Of a DNA stretch of 64,000 bases, positions 45,794 to 55,978 are shown one piece after another. Source of the stretch: Tissierella praeacuta_A (GTDB lineage Bacteria; Bacillota; Clostridia; Tissierellales; Tissierellaceae). Each line of letters opens with the position of its first letter. Within the stretch, counting starts at the first letter, position 1. The stretch lies in NCBI RefSeq assembly GCF_040396155.1, contig NZ_JBEBOY010000001.1, positions 124,001 through 188,000 of the forward strand. Reading direction: 5' to 3'. The notes below the pieces were generated by a model. The model saw only the letters and a list, made by a program, of their open reading frames with translations, did no database searches and was not told the DNA's origin. Made by a program: the position numbers and the translations under genes.

Positions 45794-46968
45794 TACTCTG
45801 CCCCCTCCTTTTTATCATCAGAGTTTTTATCTGTACTAACAGGTTTTAACTCTTTATCATGATTTATATGCACCTTATTAAATATTCTTTTAAAGAACTT
45901 AGCTAATGCAGAGTTCATTATCATAGCAAAAGCTGAGAAATAAATAATAACAGCTATAACCACATCTATTATTTCTGGTTTAAAACCTACAAGACTAGCT
46001 AGTGTTCCGCCACGCTGTATATGAGAAATAAATATAGATGAAAAAATAATCCCTATTGGATGAGAACTTCCAAGAAGGGCAACAGCTATACCATTAAATC
46101 CATTAGCAGCAATAATATTAATAGGCTCATAAGTCATACTACTTCCTGCAATAGCCGATGGTGCCAATATTGCAAAAGCTCCACCTAATCCTGATAGTCC
46201 TCCAGCTATTATCATAGTAATAACTATATTTGTCTTACCTTTCATTCCAGCATATTCACTGGCATATTTATTGAATCCTGTTGCTTTTAATTCATAACCA
46301 AAGGTAGTTTTTTGAAGGACAATATATATAATTATCCCAATAATAATGGCTAAAACAATTCCAATATTTACATTTGATCCAGTAATCCCCAAAGAAGGAA
46401 GTTGTACTGCAGCTGGTAAATAATTGGTTCTAGTCATATTGGATGCATACATTACTGAACTACTTTGAATTAACATATCAACAAGATACATGCCTATATA
46501 GTTAAACATTATAGATGTAATAACTTCATTAACATTCATAAAGGCCTTAAAGATTCCAGGTATAAAACCCCAAATCATTCCGCCGACCATTCCAGCTAAA
46601 ACCGCTACAATCCAATGTATATTGCCCGGTAATTTCCACATAAATCCTACATATAATGCAAAAAACATCCCCATTGTATATTGACCGGAAGCCCCTATAT
46701 TAAATAACCCCATTTTAAATGCAAATCCTACAGCTAAACCTGTCATAAGTATTGGTGTTGCAAAGTAAAAAACATCGCCTATACGACTAAATCCTCCTAG
46801 AACTATATATTTAAATCCTTCAAATGCATTTTCTGGTGCCGCCACAAGCATTACAAAAAATCCAAAAATTAAACCAAGGGTAATAGCCATTAGTGCTGAT
46901 GAAAATGAGGAAACCCAACTACTGTGTATTATATTTTTTAAATTAATCTTTTTATTATCCTGCATCAT
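45793..46968 (-). CDS. nupP: nucleoside ABC transporter permease (NupP/YufP-type)
   Basis: 391 residues, about ten helices; GLFNIGASGQYTMGMFFALYVG and LKATGFNKYASEYAGMKGK are the conserved cytoplasmic and membrane blocks. The hydrophilic C terminus (HDKELKPVSTDKNSDDKKEG) is a short charged tail. It overlaps the ATPase gene by 14 bases, indicating tight coupling. Confidence 0.9.
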   Translation of the reverse strand: MMQDNKKINLKNIIHSSWVSSFSSALMAITLGLIFGFFVMLVAAPENAFEGFKYIVLGGFSRIGDVFYFATPILMTGLAVGFAFKMGLFNIGASGQYTMGMFFALYVGFMWKLPGNIHWIVAVLAGMVGGMIWGFIPGIFKAFMNVNEVITSIMFNYIGMYLVDMLIQSSSVMYASNMTRTNYLPAAVQLPSLGITGSNVNIGIVLAIIIGIIIYIVLQKTTFGYELKATGFNKYASEYAGMKGKTNIVITMIIAGGLSGLGGAFAILAPSAIAGSSMTYEPINIIAANGFNGIAVALLGSSHPIGIIFSSIFISHIQRGGTLASLVGFKPEIIDVVIAVIIYFSAFAMIMNSALAKFFKRIFNKVHINHDKELKPVSTDKNSDDKKEGAE

Positions 46969-48502
46969 TAATCTCCTTTACGATATCACGTTTTGCGCCT
47001 GACATGTAAAGTCCAAGCTCCTGAACAGTTGTTGTTTTAGGGTTAAGTTCTCCAACTATTTCTCCTTCGTATATTACCAAAATACGATCAGATACATTCA
47101 TGACTTCTTCTAATTCCAATGATACAAGGAATACTGCTTTACCTGCATCACGCCTTTCAACAAGCTGTTTGTGTACATACTCTATTGCCCCTACATCTAG
47201 ACCTCTAGTTGGTTGTACTGCCACTAAAAGCTCATGCTCTTTATCAATTTCTCTGGCTATAATTGCCTTTTGCTGATTACCTCCGGACATACTCCTTACT
47301 ATGGTTATTGGTCCTTGGCCAGATCTGATATCATATTTTTCTATAAGTCTTTTAGAATATTTCCTCACTGCATCAAATTTAATAAATCCTTTTTTTTGAA
47401 ATTCAGGTTGCCAATATCTTTGAAGCACAAGATTCTCCTCTAGTTTATAATCTAATACTAGACCATGTTTATGTCTATCCTCTGGAATGTGACTCATACC
47501 AGATATGGAACGCTGTCTAACAGAAGCCTTTGTTATATCTTTACCTTTTAAAGTAATACTACCTGAGCTAGGCTTTTCAAGACCTGTAAGTGTATTTACA
47601 AACTCTGTCTGCCCATTTCCATCAATTCCAGCAAGACACACTATTTCTCCTGCCCTAATATCAAACGATACATTTTTCACCGCATTATTTTTATTAGTTT
47701 TTGAAGCTACTGTAACATTTCTAACAGATAGAACCACTTCCCCAGCTTCCATCTTTTTCTTATCTACCTTGAAGCTAATATCCCGTCCTACCATCATCTT
47801 AGAAAGTTCTTCTTTATTCGTATCTTTAATATCTACAGTTCCAATATACTTACCTTTTCTAAGAACTGTACACCTATCTGCAACTTCCATTATTTCGTTG
47901 AGTTTATGAGTAATAAAAAGAATTGATTTTCCTTCTTTAGCAAATCCTCTCATGATTTGTAAAAGTTCTTTAATCTCCTGTGGTGTTAAAACAGCAGTAG
48001 GCTCATCAAATATTAAAATTTCATTATCTCTATATAGCATCTTAAGTATTTCAATTCTTTGCTGCATACCCACAGTAATATCTTCAATAAAGGCATCTGG
48101 ATCAACCATCAGTCCATATTTTTCACTAAGTTCAACAACCTTTTTTCTAGCTTCTTTTTTTTCAAGAAATCCCATCTTATTAGGTTCAACACCTAGTATA
48201 ATATTTTCAAGCACAGTGAAAATCTCTACTAGCTTAAAATGTTGATGAACCATTCCAATCCCAAGTGCATTAGCATCATTAGGATTGTTTATTTTAACTA
48301 CTTGTCCATTTTTTCTTATTTCACCTTTTTCAGGCTGATAAAGACCAAAAAGCACACTCATAAGAGTGGATTTTCCTGCTCCATTTTCCCCTAAAAGTGC
48401 ATGTATTTCTCCTTTTTTCAATTTTAGAGTAATATTGTCGTTAGCAATAATACCCGGAAATTCTTTTGTAATATTAAGCATTTCAACAATATAATTTTCC
48501 AC
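46955..48502 (-). CDS. nupO: nucleoside ABC transporter ATPase, two domains (NupO/YufO-type)
   Basis: 515 residues with two fused ABC domains. The first has P-loop GENGAGKSTLMS and Walker B ILIFDEPTAVLTP; its signature VGMQQR departs from LSGGQ. The second has the degenerate P-loop GIDGNGQTEFVN and signature MSGGNQQK, the pattern seen in BMP/ribose-type importers. It energises the two permeases downstream. A terminator in the spacer before it sets it below the binding-protein gene in expression. Confidence 0.93.
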   Translation of the reverse strand: MENYIVEMLNITKEFPGIIANDNITLKLKKGEIHALLGENGAGKSTLMSVLFGLYQPEKGEIRKNGQVVKINNPNDANALGIGMVHQHFKLVEIFTVLENIILGVEPNKMGFLEKKEARKKVVELSEKYGLMVDPDAFIEDITVGMQQRIEILKMLYRDNEILIFDEPTAVLTPQEIKELLQIMRGFAKEGKSILFITHKLNEIMEVADRCTVLRKGKYIGTVDIKDTNKEELSKMMVGRDISFKVDKKKMEAGEVVLSVRNVTVASKTNKNNAVKNVSFDIRAGEIVCLAGIDGNGQTEFVNTLTGLEKPSSGSITLKGKDITKASVRQRSISGMSHIPEDRHKHGLVLDYKLEENLVLQRYWQPEFQKKGFIKFDAVRKYSKRLIEKYDIRSGQGPITIVRSMSGGNQQKAIIAREIDKEHELLVAVQPTRGLDVGAIEYVHKQLVERRDAGKAVFLVSLELEEVMNVSDRILVIYEGEIVGELNPKTTTVQELGLYMSGAKRDIVKEINDAG

Positions 48503-48588
48503 TTTAACCTCTTCTTATTATTATATTTTTTTATTTTTCAAACATTATTTTCTAGTTTAATATTATCTACAAAATGAAGATAAAAAAT

Positions 48589-48611
48589 GGGGGAATATTT
48601 AGCCTTCCCCC
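48589..48611 (-). terminator. partial terminator between bmpA and the ATPase gene
   Basis: GGGGGAA/TTCCCCC with a 9-base loop is followed by ATTTTTTAT on the minus strand. It lies inside the operon, so it probably lowers expression of ATPase and permeases relative to the binding protein. Confidence 0.8.
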
Positions 48612-48672
48612 GTTAATAAAATTTTACTTGCATAAGGCTTAGCCAATATGGCAGGTAATTTAAATTTCTTTA

Positions 48673-49875
48673 CTATCTAGTAGTAACTACAACTTTTTTA
48701 AGATTTAATCCATTAACAAGTTCATCAGCAGTTGCATTTCCTGATGAATCTTTAACTTCGATTTCACGAATAGGTTTAATGCTTCCATCTACTAATTTTG
48801 CAAATACTTTCTCATATGTTTCTTTATTGAAAGAGTTAAATCTATCAAATCCATCTGCACTTTCGTCTCCAATTACAGTAGTTGGAAGTCCAACACCGTC
48901 GTTAGCAGCATCAAAATATGTTGTTTTTCCGCCAAACTTATCCCAGTCATTTGTTTTATATATGGACTCAAGAACAGAGATTACTGAAGCTGCAAGACCT
49001 TTTGTAGCTGATGTCATTACAGTTTCACTGTCATATCTTTGGTCAACGTCAACACCAATAACCTTTGAACCTGCTTCATTAGCTGCTGACATAACAGACT
49101 TGCCAACTGCACCACCACATGCAAATATTACTTCTGCACCTTCTTGGTACATTGTCTTTGCAGTTGATTTATTTGTATCATTTTCTTCAAAATTGCCAGT
49201 ATAATGGTATGTTGCCTTTATAGCACCATCATCTAACCCTAATTCTTTAGCAGCATCTTCAGCCCCTTGAAGATATCCATATCCAAAAGCTTGAACTGCA
49301 GGAACTGCCATACCACCCATAAATCCAAGGTTATTCAATCCATCCATAACAGCTGCATAACCTGCAAGATATCCTGATTGCTCCTCTGAATACATTATAC
49401 TTGCAACATTTTCTTTAGTTTCAAATGTCGCATAATCTGCTGTATGGGGTGAACCATCAAGAAGTATGAATTTTACTTCTGGGTACTTTGTTTGTGCTTC
49501 ATAGATTGGAACCTCGAACAAGAATCCTGGAGTTACAACTACTTTTGCTCCACCTGTTACTGCAAGGTCAATAGCTGCTAGATAACCAGCATCTGAAGCT
49601 TCTTCTGGCTTGATATAATTATGTGTAATATTTTCTGCTTCTGTAAAAGCAAGTACACCTTCCCAAGCTCCTTGGTTAAATGATTTGTCATCAATATTAC
49701 CCTTATCTGTAATAAGTGCAATTTCATATCCTTTACTTGAATCTTTTTCTTTTGATTCTGTTGAATCGTTTGAACCTGTTGAATTGTCTGGAGTGCTTAC
49801 ATTTTTATTACCGCATCCAGTCAAACTCATCATTACCAACATAATTGCCAAAGCAATGGTTAGTATTTTTTTCAT
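48673..49875 (-). CDS. BMP-family nucleoside-binding lipoprotein
   Basis: 400 residues with lipobox MSLTGC (Cys 21) and a serine/threonine/acidic linker. The BMP domain is shown by YEIALITDKGNIDDKSFNQGAWEG (given here as the family start) and GVDVDQRY. BMP lipoproteins, such as PnrA and NupN, bind purine nucleosides for the following ABC transporter. Preceded by its own promoter at 49921-49949. Confidence 0.93.
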   Translation of the reverse strand: MKKILTIALAIMLVMMSLTGCGNKNVSTPDNSTGSNDSTESKEKDSSKGYEIALITDKGNIDDKSFNQGAWEGVLAFTEAENITHNYIKPEEASDAGYLAAIDLAVTGGAKVVVTPGFLFEVPIYEAQTKYPEVKFILLDGSPHTADYATFETKENVASIMYSEEQSGYLAGYAAVMDGLNNLGFMGGMAVPAVQAFGYGYLQGAEDAAKELGLDDGAIKATYHYTGNFEENDTNKSTAKTMYQEGAEVIFACGGAVGKSVMSAANEAGSKVIGVDVDQRYDSETVMTSATKGLAASVISVLESIYKTNDWDKFGGKTTYFDAANDGVGLPTTVIGDESADGFDRFNSFNKETYEKVFAKLVDGSIKPIREIEVKDSSGNATADELVNGLNLKKVVVTTR

Positions 49876-49920
49876 TTTTTACCCCCCTAATTAGTTCATT
49901 TGACTAGTGTCTCTGACTTA

Positions 49921-49949
49921 ATTATAACCTTTCCAAACCAAAATTTCAA
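49921..49949 (-). promoter_or_regulatory. promoter of the nucleoside transporter operon
   Basis: TTGAAA (49949-49944), 17-base spacer, TATAAT (49926-49921) on the minus strand. I see no purine riboswitch in the leader. Confidence 0.7.
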
Positions 49950-51159
49950 CTATTAAGTCAACAAAGTCTTTGTTAAAAACCACAATTAAAAAGCCCCAAG
50001 TTTATGATAGCTGTATAGTATAGAAAGTTTACACTCATTATTTAATCACACAAGGCATATTTTTCATTGATATCAACTATCTACTCCATAATTCATCATT
50101 CTTCTACTGATGTAATACCTACAGAAAATAGATAGAATACAGAAAACACCCCTATAAATCCATTCCTTGAATAGAAGCTCCTATCCCGTTTTAAAGCTGA
50201 CTAGAACATAAACCAGTAAATATAGTAATTCATCTATAAAGTATTTTAAAACTCAATACCCAATTGATAATCCTATAGCATCTCAAAATCAGTTTTAGAG
50301 CTCTATATTTGTCATTAAATATACATATCTTTCTTCACAAATGTACACTCTGATTTTTGAAATCACTCCAACTTTATCAACCATAATTAAACATAGAATT
50401 TCGTTATTTTAAATTCATAATCCTTTCCTAATTTACATTGTTAATACCAATTAATAAACTCACTATATTAATTCACATCTTTATATATGTCAAAAATTTG
50501 CAATTTTGCTGAAAATAATATACAATTATAATTAATTTTTCTTCTTAATATTATGATTATTTTATAATATTCATAGCATAATCCCTCAAATTCAATGATT
50601 TCACAAATGTATTCTTTAATTTATTCATCATAGATAGTTTTCTCCATCAGTAGTTTTAGACGAATCAAAAATTGGTCTGCTACCTTTGTTTACCAACTTT
50701 TGATTTTCTTCTAATTCTATCTTTAAATCTTTATTTATATTAAAGTAATAGGTCGATCTATGTAGTCCAAGTATCTTAAGTACTTTTTAGCAAACTCCCA
50801 TTGATTATATTTTACTATAATCGTGTGCGATTATCCAAAATGGTTAGGGGTCTAAATAGTGTTAATATTAACTCTTAGAACATTATAAACACCTATAATA
50901 CAACTCTATCTAAAATCTATACTAAAATATCAATCATAGACATCAATATCCATATAAAAATCATCATAGATTTTAGCTCAAAAAGTCTAAATTACCTTAA
51001 AGGGCTACGTACTTTAAATATTTTCATATAACTTGAATATTATGATAAAAATTTAAATATAAAAATATAATAGATAATATATAATAGATAATAGAGTTTT
51101 AGTGGTAATTCCAATATGTGATAAATCAATAAGATATATCCAAGAAAGGGGCAATGTAA
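49950..51159. other. gene-poor, decayed region
   Basis: About 1.2 kb with no intact gene. It holds the transposase remnant at 50525-50860. The part between 49950 and 50520 may be the further-decayed rest of the same element; I find no recognisable protein there. The part between 50860 and 51159 is AT-rich, with no feature I can support. Confidence 0.5.
50525..50860 (-). pseudogene. remnant of an IS3-family transposase (OrfB-like)
   Basis: On the minus strand the frame reads KVLKILGLHRSTYYFN then LVNKGSRPIFDSSKTTDG, typical of the N-terminal part of IS3-type OrfB. After a stop at 50630-50628 the match continues in another frame as DE-stop-IKEYICEIIEFEG, the next conserved block. A further stop lies just before KVLKI. 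There are thus at least one frameshift and several stops. No terminal inverted repeats or integrase DDE region could be found. Confidence 0.7.
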
Positions 51160-51492
51160 ATGAAAAAAAAGAATACAACACTTTCAATCAATATTGTATT
51201 ACTCATAATAAGTTTATTTTATATTACTTTATACAATTTAATATTAATCAATGTATTAACTAAGCAATATAACTTACTCTATGAAATGATAAATACATTC
51301 TTTGCCATTCCTGTATTTTACTTAACCTTGTCATTTATTATAACTCTTTTTATAAGCAAAAAGGCATTAAAAGAAAACCTTAAGCTTCCTTATACGCGGT
51401 TAAAGTGTATAGCAGTATCATTAATTATAATACAGGATTTAGTAAATATATTAACAGTGAGCGTGCTTCTATGGGAGCAAACCTTACACTAA
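51160..51492 (+). CDS. small membrane protein of unknown function
   Basis: 110 residues with about three hydrophobic segments (LLIISLFYITLYNLI, FFAIPVFYLTLSFIITLFI, CIAVSLIIIQDLVNIL) and a basic N terminus. GGGG is nine bases before ATG. It is one of few plus-strand genes in this half of the window and stands alone in the decayed region. No family recognised. A terminator follows at 51657-51693. Confidence 0.6.
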   Translation: MKKKNTTLSINIVLLIISLFYITLYNLILINVLTKQYNLLYEMINTFFAIPVFYLTLSFIITLFISKKALKENLKLPYTRLKCIAVSLIIIQDLVNILTVSVLLWEQTLH

Positions 51493-51656
51493 ATCTTAAA
51501 ATGGGATCGTCACGCACATGGGATTTCTTTATGTTAAATAATCTTTTTTAATCTCTAAAAATTAATAATAAATCTATCGATTCTTAAATCGATTTATCTT
51601 AGTATGCATAAGAAATCTTAAATATATTTGAAATCCAGCAAATTCTTTATACAGTA

Positions 51657-51693
51657 AAACTCCCAAAGTACTATCAGTATACTTTGGGAGTTT
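51657..51693. terminator. bidirectional terminator between the small membrane protein and grdD
   Basis: AAACTCCCAAAGTA (51657-51670) pairs with TACTTTGGGAGTTT (51680-51693). GTTTTTA follows on the plus strand. It lies about 100 bases beyond the grdD stop on the minus strand and so can also end the glycine reductase operon. Confidence 0.8.
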
Positions 51694-51793
51694 GTTTTTA
51701 AAACTATTAATTCAATTAATAAACTTTCAAATCAATTTACTTGCCTTTCCAAAACCTTCCTACGATATTCATCTTTTCCTCGGAGGCTTTTTA

Positions 51794-52978
51794 TTAGCAT
51801 GGATCAGATTCACCTACATCGTAGCCTGCTTTTGCTAGTGTTTTAGTAGCTTCGCTTAATTTAGCTTCATTTACCATCACTATTGGTCCTGTACAGCCCA
51901 TTCCAGACTCAGCATAGATACCTGCTTTCCATAGTGCTTGAACAGCATCTTCTAATTCCATAATATCTATACCACTAATAGTACCTGTTACAGTTTCTGC
52001 TGGTGGTGCTTCTACAGCTTCTTCTTTAGATTCAGTTTTCTTATTATCCTTTGTAAGACCATTTAAAATATCTTTAAGTCCTGCTTTATTAGCTTTTGCA
52101 AATTCTTCTTTAGCAATATTAACTACATTTCCTCTTACTAAAGATGCACCATAACTAATTGCATTAGCAACTACTGGAGTTCCTGATGCTCTTGAAATAA
52201 TCAGAATAGTTCTATCATAATCTTCTCCAATACCAGGACCATATCCAAATCCTTGAGCTTCATATGATCCACCTGTTGTAAATGAAGAGAATACTTTCAT
52301 TAAAAGATTTCCTGTTAAAGTATCAGTTATCATTATATCTGGTGTACCTGTTAAAAGATCGTTACCTCTCATTACTGAACCACCATCTGCTCTTCCTGAT
52401 TCAGTAAAGTTAACTGGATATCCTTTGCTAACTAAATCTTTAAATGCCCTTTCTACTTGTCTTGCACCATCTACGTTTAAAATACCTACAGTTGGGTTTT
52501 CAATTCCCATAGCCTTAGCAGCTATAATGCCATAGATACCATTTTTAACCATAGCTTCAACTCTATGTGGTGAAGAAGTTCCTGTAGTTGTAGCTAAAAA
52601 CATTTCTCTACCCTTACCTGGAGTCACTACTCTTCCAACAGTTGAAACTCCTATTGGGAAACTATAGTGCATAGTAACACATGCCCCAATTTCTCCACTG
52701 TCAAGTAATTCTTCCATTTTCTTATGTTGAGCATCTTCTCCATCAACATTATACTGAGTAAGTTTTGAATCAACTTTTGGTCCAATTAATACTACTTCTA
52801 TGCTATTGTCTCTAGCCTGTGCCATTTCAGCACCTTTAACTATATTATCAATGCCTAGTTCACTACCTGCTACTGTAACACCTACTCTTACTTTCTCTCC
52901 AAATTGGCCAGTTTGCATAGCATCAGCAATGTCATTAAATACCTTGCCTATCATATCTTTTATATTATTGTCCGCCAT
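51794..52978 (-). CDS. grdD: glycine reductase complex protein C, beta/small subunit
   Basis: About 394 residues, PlsX-like phosphate-acetyltransferase-type fold. With GrdC it releases acetyl phosphate from the carboxymethyl-selenoether made on GrdA. The C-terminal ESGMGCTGPIVMVNEAKL has the conserved cysteine of this family. A flexible segment rich in K, E and P (about residues 300-330) separates core and tail. GAGGTGA precedes ATG at 52978; a GTG at 52987 overlaps that ribosome site. Last gene of the operon. Confidence 0.94.
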   Translation of the reverse strand: MADNNIKDMIGKVFNDIADAMQTGQFGEKVRVGVTVAGSELGIDNIVKGAEMAQARDNSIEVVLIGPKVDSKLTQYNVDGEDAQHKKMEELLDSGEIGACVTMHYSFPIGVSTVGRVVTPGKGREMFLATTTGTSSPHRVEAMVKNGIYGIIAAKAMGIENPTVGILNVDGARQVERAFKDLVSKGYPVNFTESGRADGGSVMRGNDLLTGTPDIMITDTLTGNLLMKVFSSFTTGGSYEAQGFGYGPGIGEDYDRTILIISRASGTPVVANAISYGASLVRGNVVNIAKEEFAKANKAGLKDILNGLTKDNKKTESKEEAVEAPPAETVTGTISGIDIMELEDAVQALWKAGIYAESGMGCTGPIVMVNEAKLSEATKTLAKAGYDVGESDPC

Positions 52979-52989
52979 CTTTATCACCT

Positions 52990-54528
52990 CTAATCTTGAA
53001 GTAGATGAGAAGCAAAATCTCTCATAGCTTCTGCCACAAGTGTTCTGACTTCTTCTTGTGATACACCCTTACCTTCATCTAACTTTCCACTATTCTTTTC
53101 TATAACTATTGATGTACCATCGAATAGATTAGTCATTCTACCTAGGAATAAGCTTCCCTTTCCTACTATCATAGCTCTATTTATTTCACCTGCTAACATA
53201 GCTTCTCTAGCAAATCCAATATAAGGAGCTCCTGAAGGAATATGTCCTTGAGTTGGTGCCCATCCTTCCATACCATGTTTTTCTATAAAGTCATTTATAG
53301 CTGTTCTTTCTAATTCGCCTCTCTTAACTCCTAGAGCTGCTATCATCTTATAGTTAGCCACTGGAACATCCCCAGCTCCTGCTGGTTTTGTAACATCTGG
53401 ATTTTGCATTTCTACTGAGTATTTATCAATATCAGTTATCTTTAATCCAGCTTTGTCAAGTGGTGCTGTAACTAATGAAGTAATTACTGCTTGTGGTGAT
53501 GAACCAGTACCTACAGTATGTCTACCAACTAAATCAGTTCTAAGAACTGGGTTTACTCCATCATTTTCTGATATTATAACTGCAAATCCGCCTATAACAT
53601 CTTCTAATATAGGCATACCTTTTTTAACATGGTCCTTACCATTCATACCTAATTTAGCTGTACATCCACCTGCAACAACCATAACATTTTTGTAAGTTCC
53701 TGCTTGAACTAAGGAAGAAGCTGATACTATAGAATGAGCAGGTGCAGCACAGAATCCTCTTAAGTCTGAACCTGTAGCGTTTACAAGTCCTGCCATTTCA
53801 GCAACTGCCTTAGCAAAGTTACCGCCACCTCTTTGGTTCATATCTCCACAAGCTTCTTCTGAGCATTCTATTACATACTCAATATCTTCTGGATTTATAT
53901 CATTTTTAGCTATACAATGTAATGCTGATAATACTCCTGATGCTTTTGTAACTAAGTTTTCAAACATAACGTGAGCTGTTAAGTTAGTATCTACATCATG
54001 AGCTCTCTTTACACAACCTACTACTTTTTTATCATTATATAATGGTTCTGAATGTTGCTCATTAATTGACTTTTCAATATCTGCCAATTCTACACCATCT
54101 TTTAATTTAGCAACAAGTTCATCTTTAATCAATGGATGAGCTTCTAATTTTGCCTTAACATCTGCTGTAAATTCTTTGGATAATAACACAAGATCAAATG
54201 CGTCTACTATTTTGATTAGACCTATAAATTCATCTTGCGGCATTATTTCACCATATCTACCATCTCTTTTTGCATCTTCAACCTTTTTGTCATACCATGG
54301 TTGCTCAATCTTTTTAAGCTCCTCTGGCTTATGATTTCCAATATATACTTGATTTGGTAAATAATTAACTGCTTCTTCATAACTACGTATGTGATTTGGC
54401 AACTCTTTTAGATATTCTGACTCTGGATGTAATATTCTTTCTGTTGTTTGAGTTGTACCATTGTGAATAATCATATCTGGTGCTTGTATCAATACATAAG
54501 ATGCTCCTTTTACTACTGAATAATTCAT
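52990..54528 (-). CDS. grdC: glycine reductase complex protein C, large subunit
   Basis: 512 residues with a thiolase/FabH-like fold. The central ALHCIAKNDINPEDIEYVIE, GFCAAPAHSIVSASSLVQAG and VVAGGCTAKLGMNGKDH blocks are typical. GrdC and GrdD make acetyl phosphate, which gives ATP by acetate kinase. GGAGG precedes ATG. A stable inverted repeat lies in the gap between grdB and this gene. Confidence 0.95.
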   Translation of the reverse strand: MNYSVVKGASYVLIQAPDMIIHNGTTQTTERILHPESEYLKELPNHIRSYEEAVNYLPNQVYIGNHKPEELKKIEQPWYDKKVEDAKRDGRYGEIMPQDEFIGLIKIVDAFDLVLLSKEFTADVKAKLEAHPLIKDELVAKLKDGVELADIEKSINEQHSEPLYNDKKVVGCVKRAHDVDTNLTAHVMFENLVTKASGVLSALHCIAKNDINPEDIEYVIECSEEACGDMNQRGGGNFAKAVAEMAGLVNATGSDLRGFCAAPAHSIVSASSLVQAGTYKNVMVVAGGCTAKLGMNGKDHVKKGMPILEDVIGGFAVIISENDGVNPVLRTDLVGRHTVGTGSSPQAVITSLVTAPLDKAGLKITDIDKYSVEMQNPDVTKPAGAGDVPVANYKMIAALGVKRGELERTAINDFIEKHGMEGWAPTQGHIPSGAPYIGFAREAMLAGEINRAMIVGKGSLFLGRMTNLFDGTSIVIEKNSGKLDEGKGVSQEEVRTLVAEAMRDFASHLLQD

Positions 54529-54567
54529 ATGTCCACCTCCATAAATTTTGGTATGTAATTTATTTTG

Positions 54568-54606
54568 CTTATAAAAGGGTGATAAGAAAAATCACCCTTT
54601 TATAAG
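54568..54606 (-). other. intercistronic hairpin between grdB and grdC
   Basis: A perfect 16-bp stem (54568-54583 with 54591-54606, 7-base loop) without a following T-run on the minus strand. It is more likely an mRNA stabiliser or processing site than a terminator, keeping grdB-side mRNA at a different level. Confidence 0.75.
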
Positions 54607-54615
54607 TTTCATTAA

Positions 54616-55932
54616 TTATCTTTTAACTTCAAATACTGTTTGCTCTGTTACTTCAGTTGATAAAGCTTCTAATGCTTTTTCAACTAATTTTCTTCTTAAA
54701 GCTTTCTCTTCCTTAGGATCTAATTTTGGATCTCCTAATGGGTGAGGAATAGCTATTGTTGGAACTATTCTATTAGCTCCTACTGTTAATGATATTGGAA
54801 CTACTGTACACATATGAACTACTGGAATACCAGCACGTTCAACTTCTTTTACCATTGTCGCACCGCAACGTGTACAGGTGCCTCAGGTAGAAGTTAAGAT
54901 AACTGCGTCTACTCCATCTCTCTTCATTTCTGCACTAAATTCTTCTGAGAATTTTTTAGAACTTGCTACTGCAGTACCATTACCTACAGTTGAATAATAG
55001 TATCTGTGTAGTTTTCCAATTTTTCCTTCTTTTTCCATATCGCGTAAAACGTCAACTGGAATAACTCTGTCTGAATCTAAATTAGCATATACAGGGTCGT
55101 GACCACCATGCGCTGTTTCCCATTCGCCTTCTTTAAGGTCATCAACACCTTCAATATCATATTTACCATATTTTTGAGCTGATGATGATTCTATATGATC
55201 TGGATTTCCGTGTGGAACTATACCACCTGAAGTTACAATAGCTATTGTAGCTTTAGATAAATCCTTTACAGCTGGATTAGGATCTACTCTATCGAAGTTT
55301 GGCATAGGGAATTCAGTAACGAATGGCTCCCCTGCAAGTTTCTTTATAAGCATATCAACTGCTCTTGTAGAACCTCTCTTCTCAGCAAAATAATTCTTTC
55401 TGATGCCTCTCTCTAAATAGCCTTCTTCATCTGGAGAACCTATTTCTTCCCCTTTAACTAATTTAAGTGCTAATGGCACCATTTTCTTAACTGCATCTCT
55501 CATACCAGCAGCTGAGTTCTTTGTAGAAATAACATAAACTGATTTCTTGAACATATCAGCACCTGGGTTTTCTATATACATACCAGTTAAAGCTGGTATA
55601 CCTAATTCATTTTGAACTGCCTCTGTTATAGTACCTGCTGCAACACCATATCTACCTGCATTAAATGCTGGTCCAGCAATAAATAGGTCTGGATTGTATT
55701 TTTTAACCATTTCTAATACTTCTTTTTTAGCTTCTTCTAAATTTTCACCAAAATAACTGTCACCACAAATAATTGTAGCTACGATTTCAGCTTCACCTTT
55801 GAATCCTGCTTGAAGCGCTAGACCTGGTCCTAGTACTTCTTCTCTCACTTCTGGTCTGTGGTCAGCTTTTTCTTCTCCACCTATACCAGCGAAGAATTGG
55901 TTGATATAATGAACAACTCTTATTTTCCCCAT
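54616..55932 (-). CDS. grdB: glycine reductase selenoprotein B, Sec-containing subunit (UGA read through)
   Basis: 438 residues when TGA at 54885-54883 is read as selenocysteine at residue 350, the position known for GrdB. Reading continues U-GTCTRCGATMVKEV without frameshift, giving the normal family C terminus. A hairpin GCACC/GGTGC begins directly after the UGA and fits a bacterial SECIS. GrdB binds glycine through the GrdE pyruvoyl group and hands the carboxymethyl group to the GrdA selenol. The two halves at 54883-55932 and 54616-54855 are thus one gene. Confidence 0.96.
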
Positions 55933-55978
55933 TTATTTCCCTCCTCTCGTATATTTCGTATCGGGATTTCACTCAACA

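Noticed and set aside
49876..50000. Purine riboswitch before the nucleoside transporter
   Set aside because: The leader lacks the conserved purine-aptamer loops; only a promoter is visible.
54616..55932. grdB appearing as two frames, suggesting a frameshift or broken gene
   Set aside because: Both parts are in the same frame and are separated only by TGA at the known Sec position.
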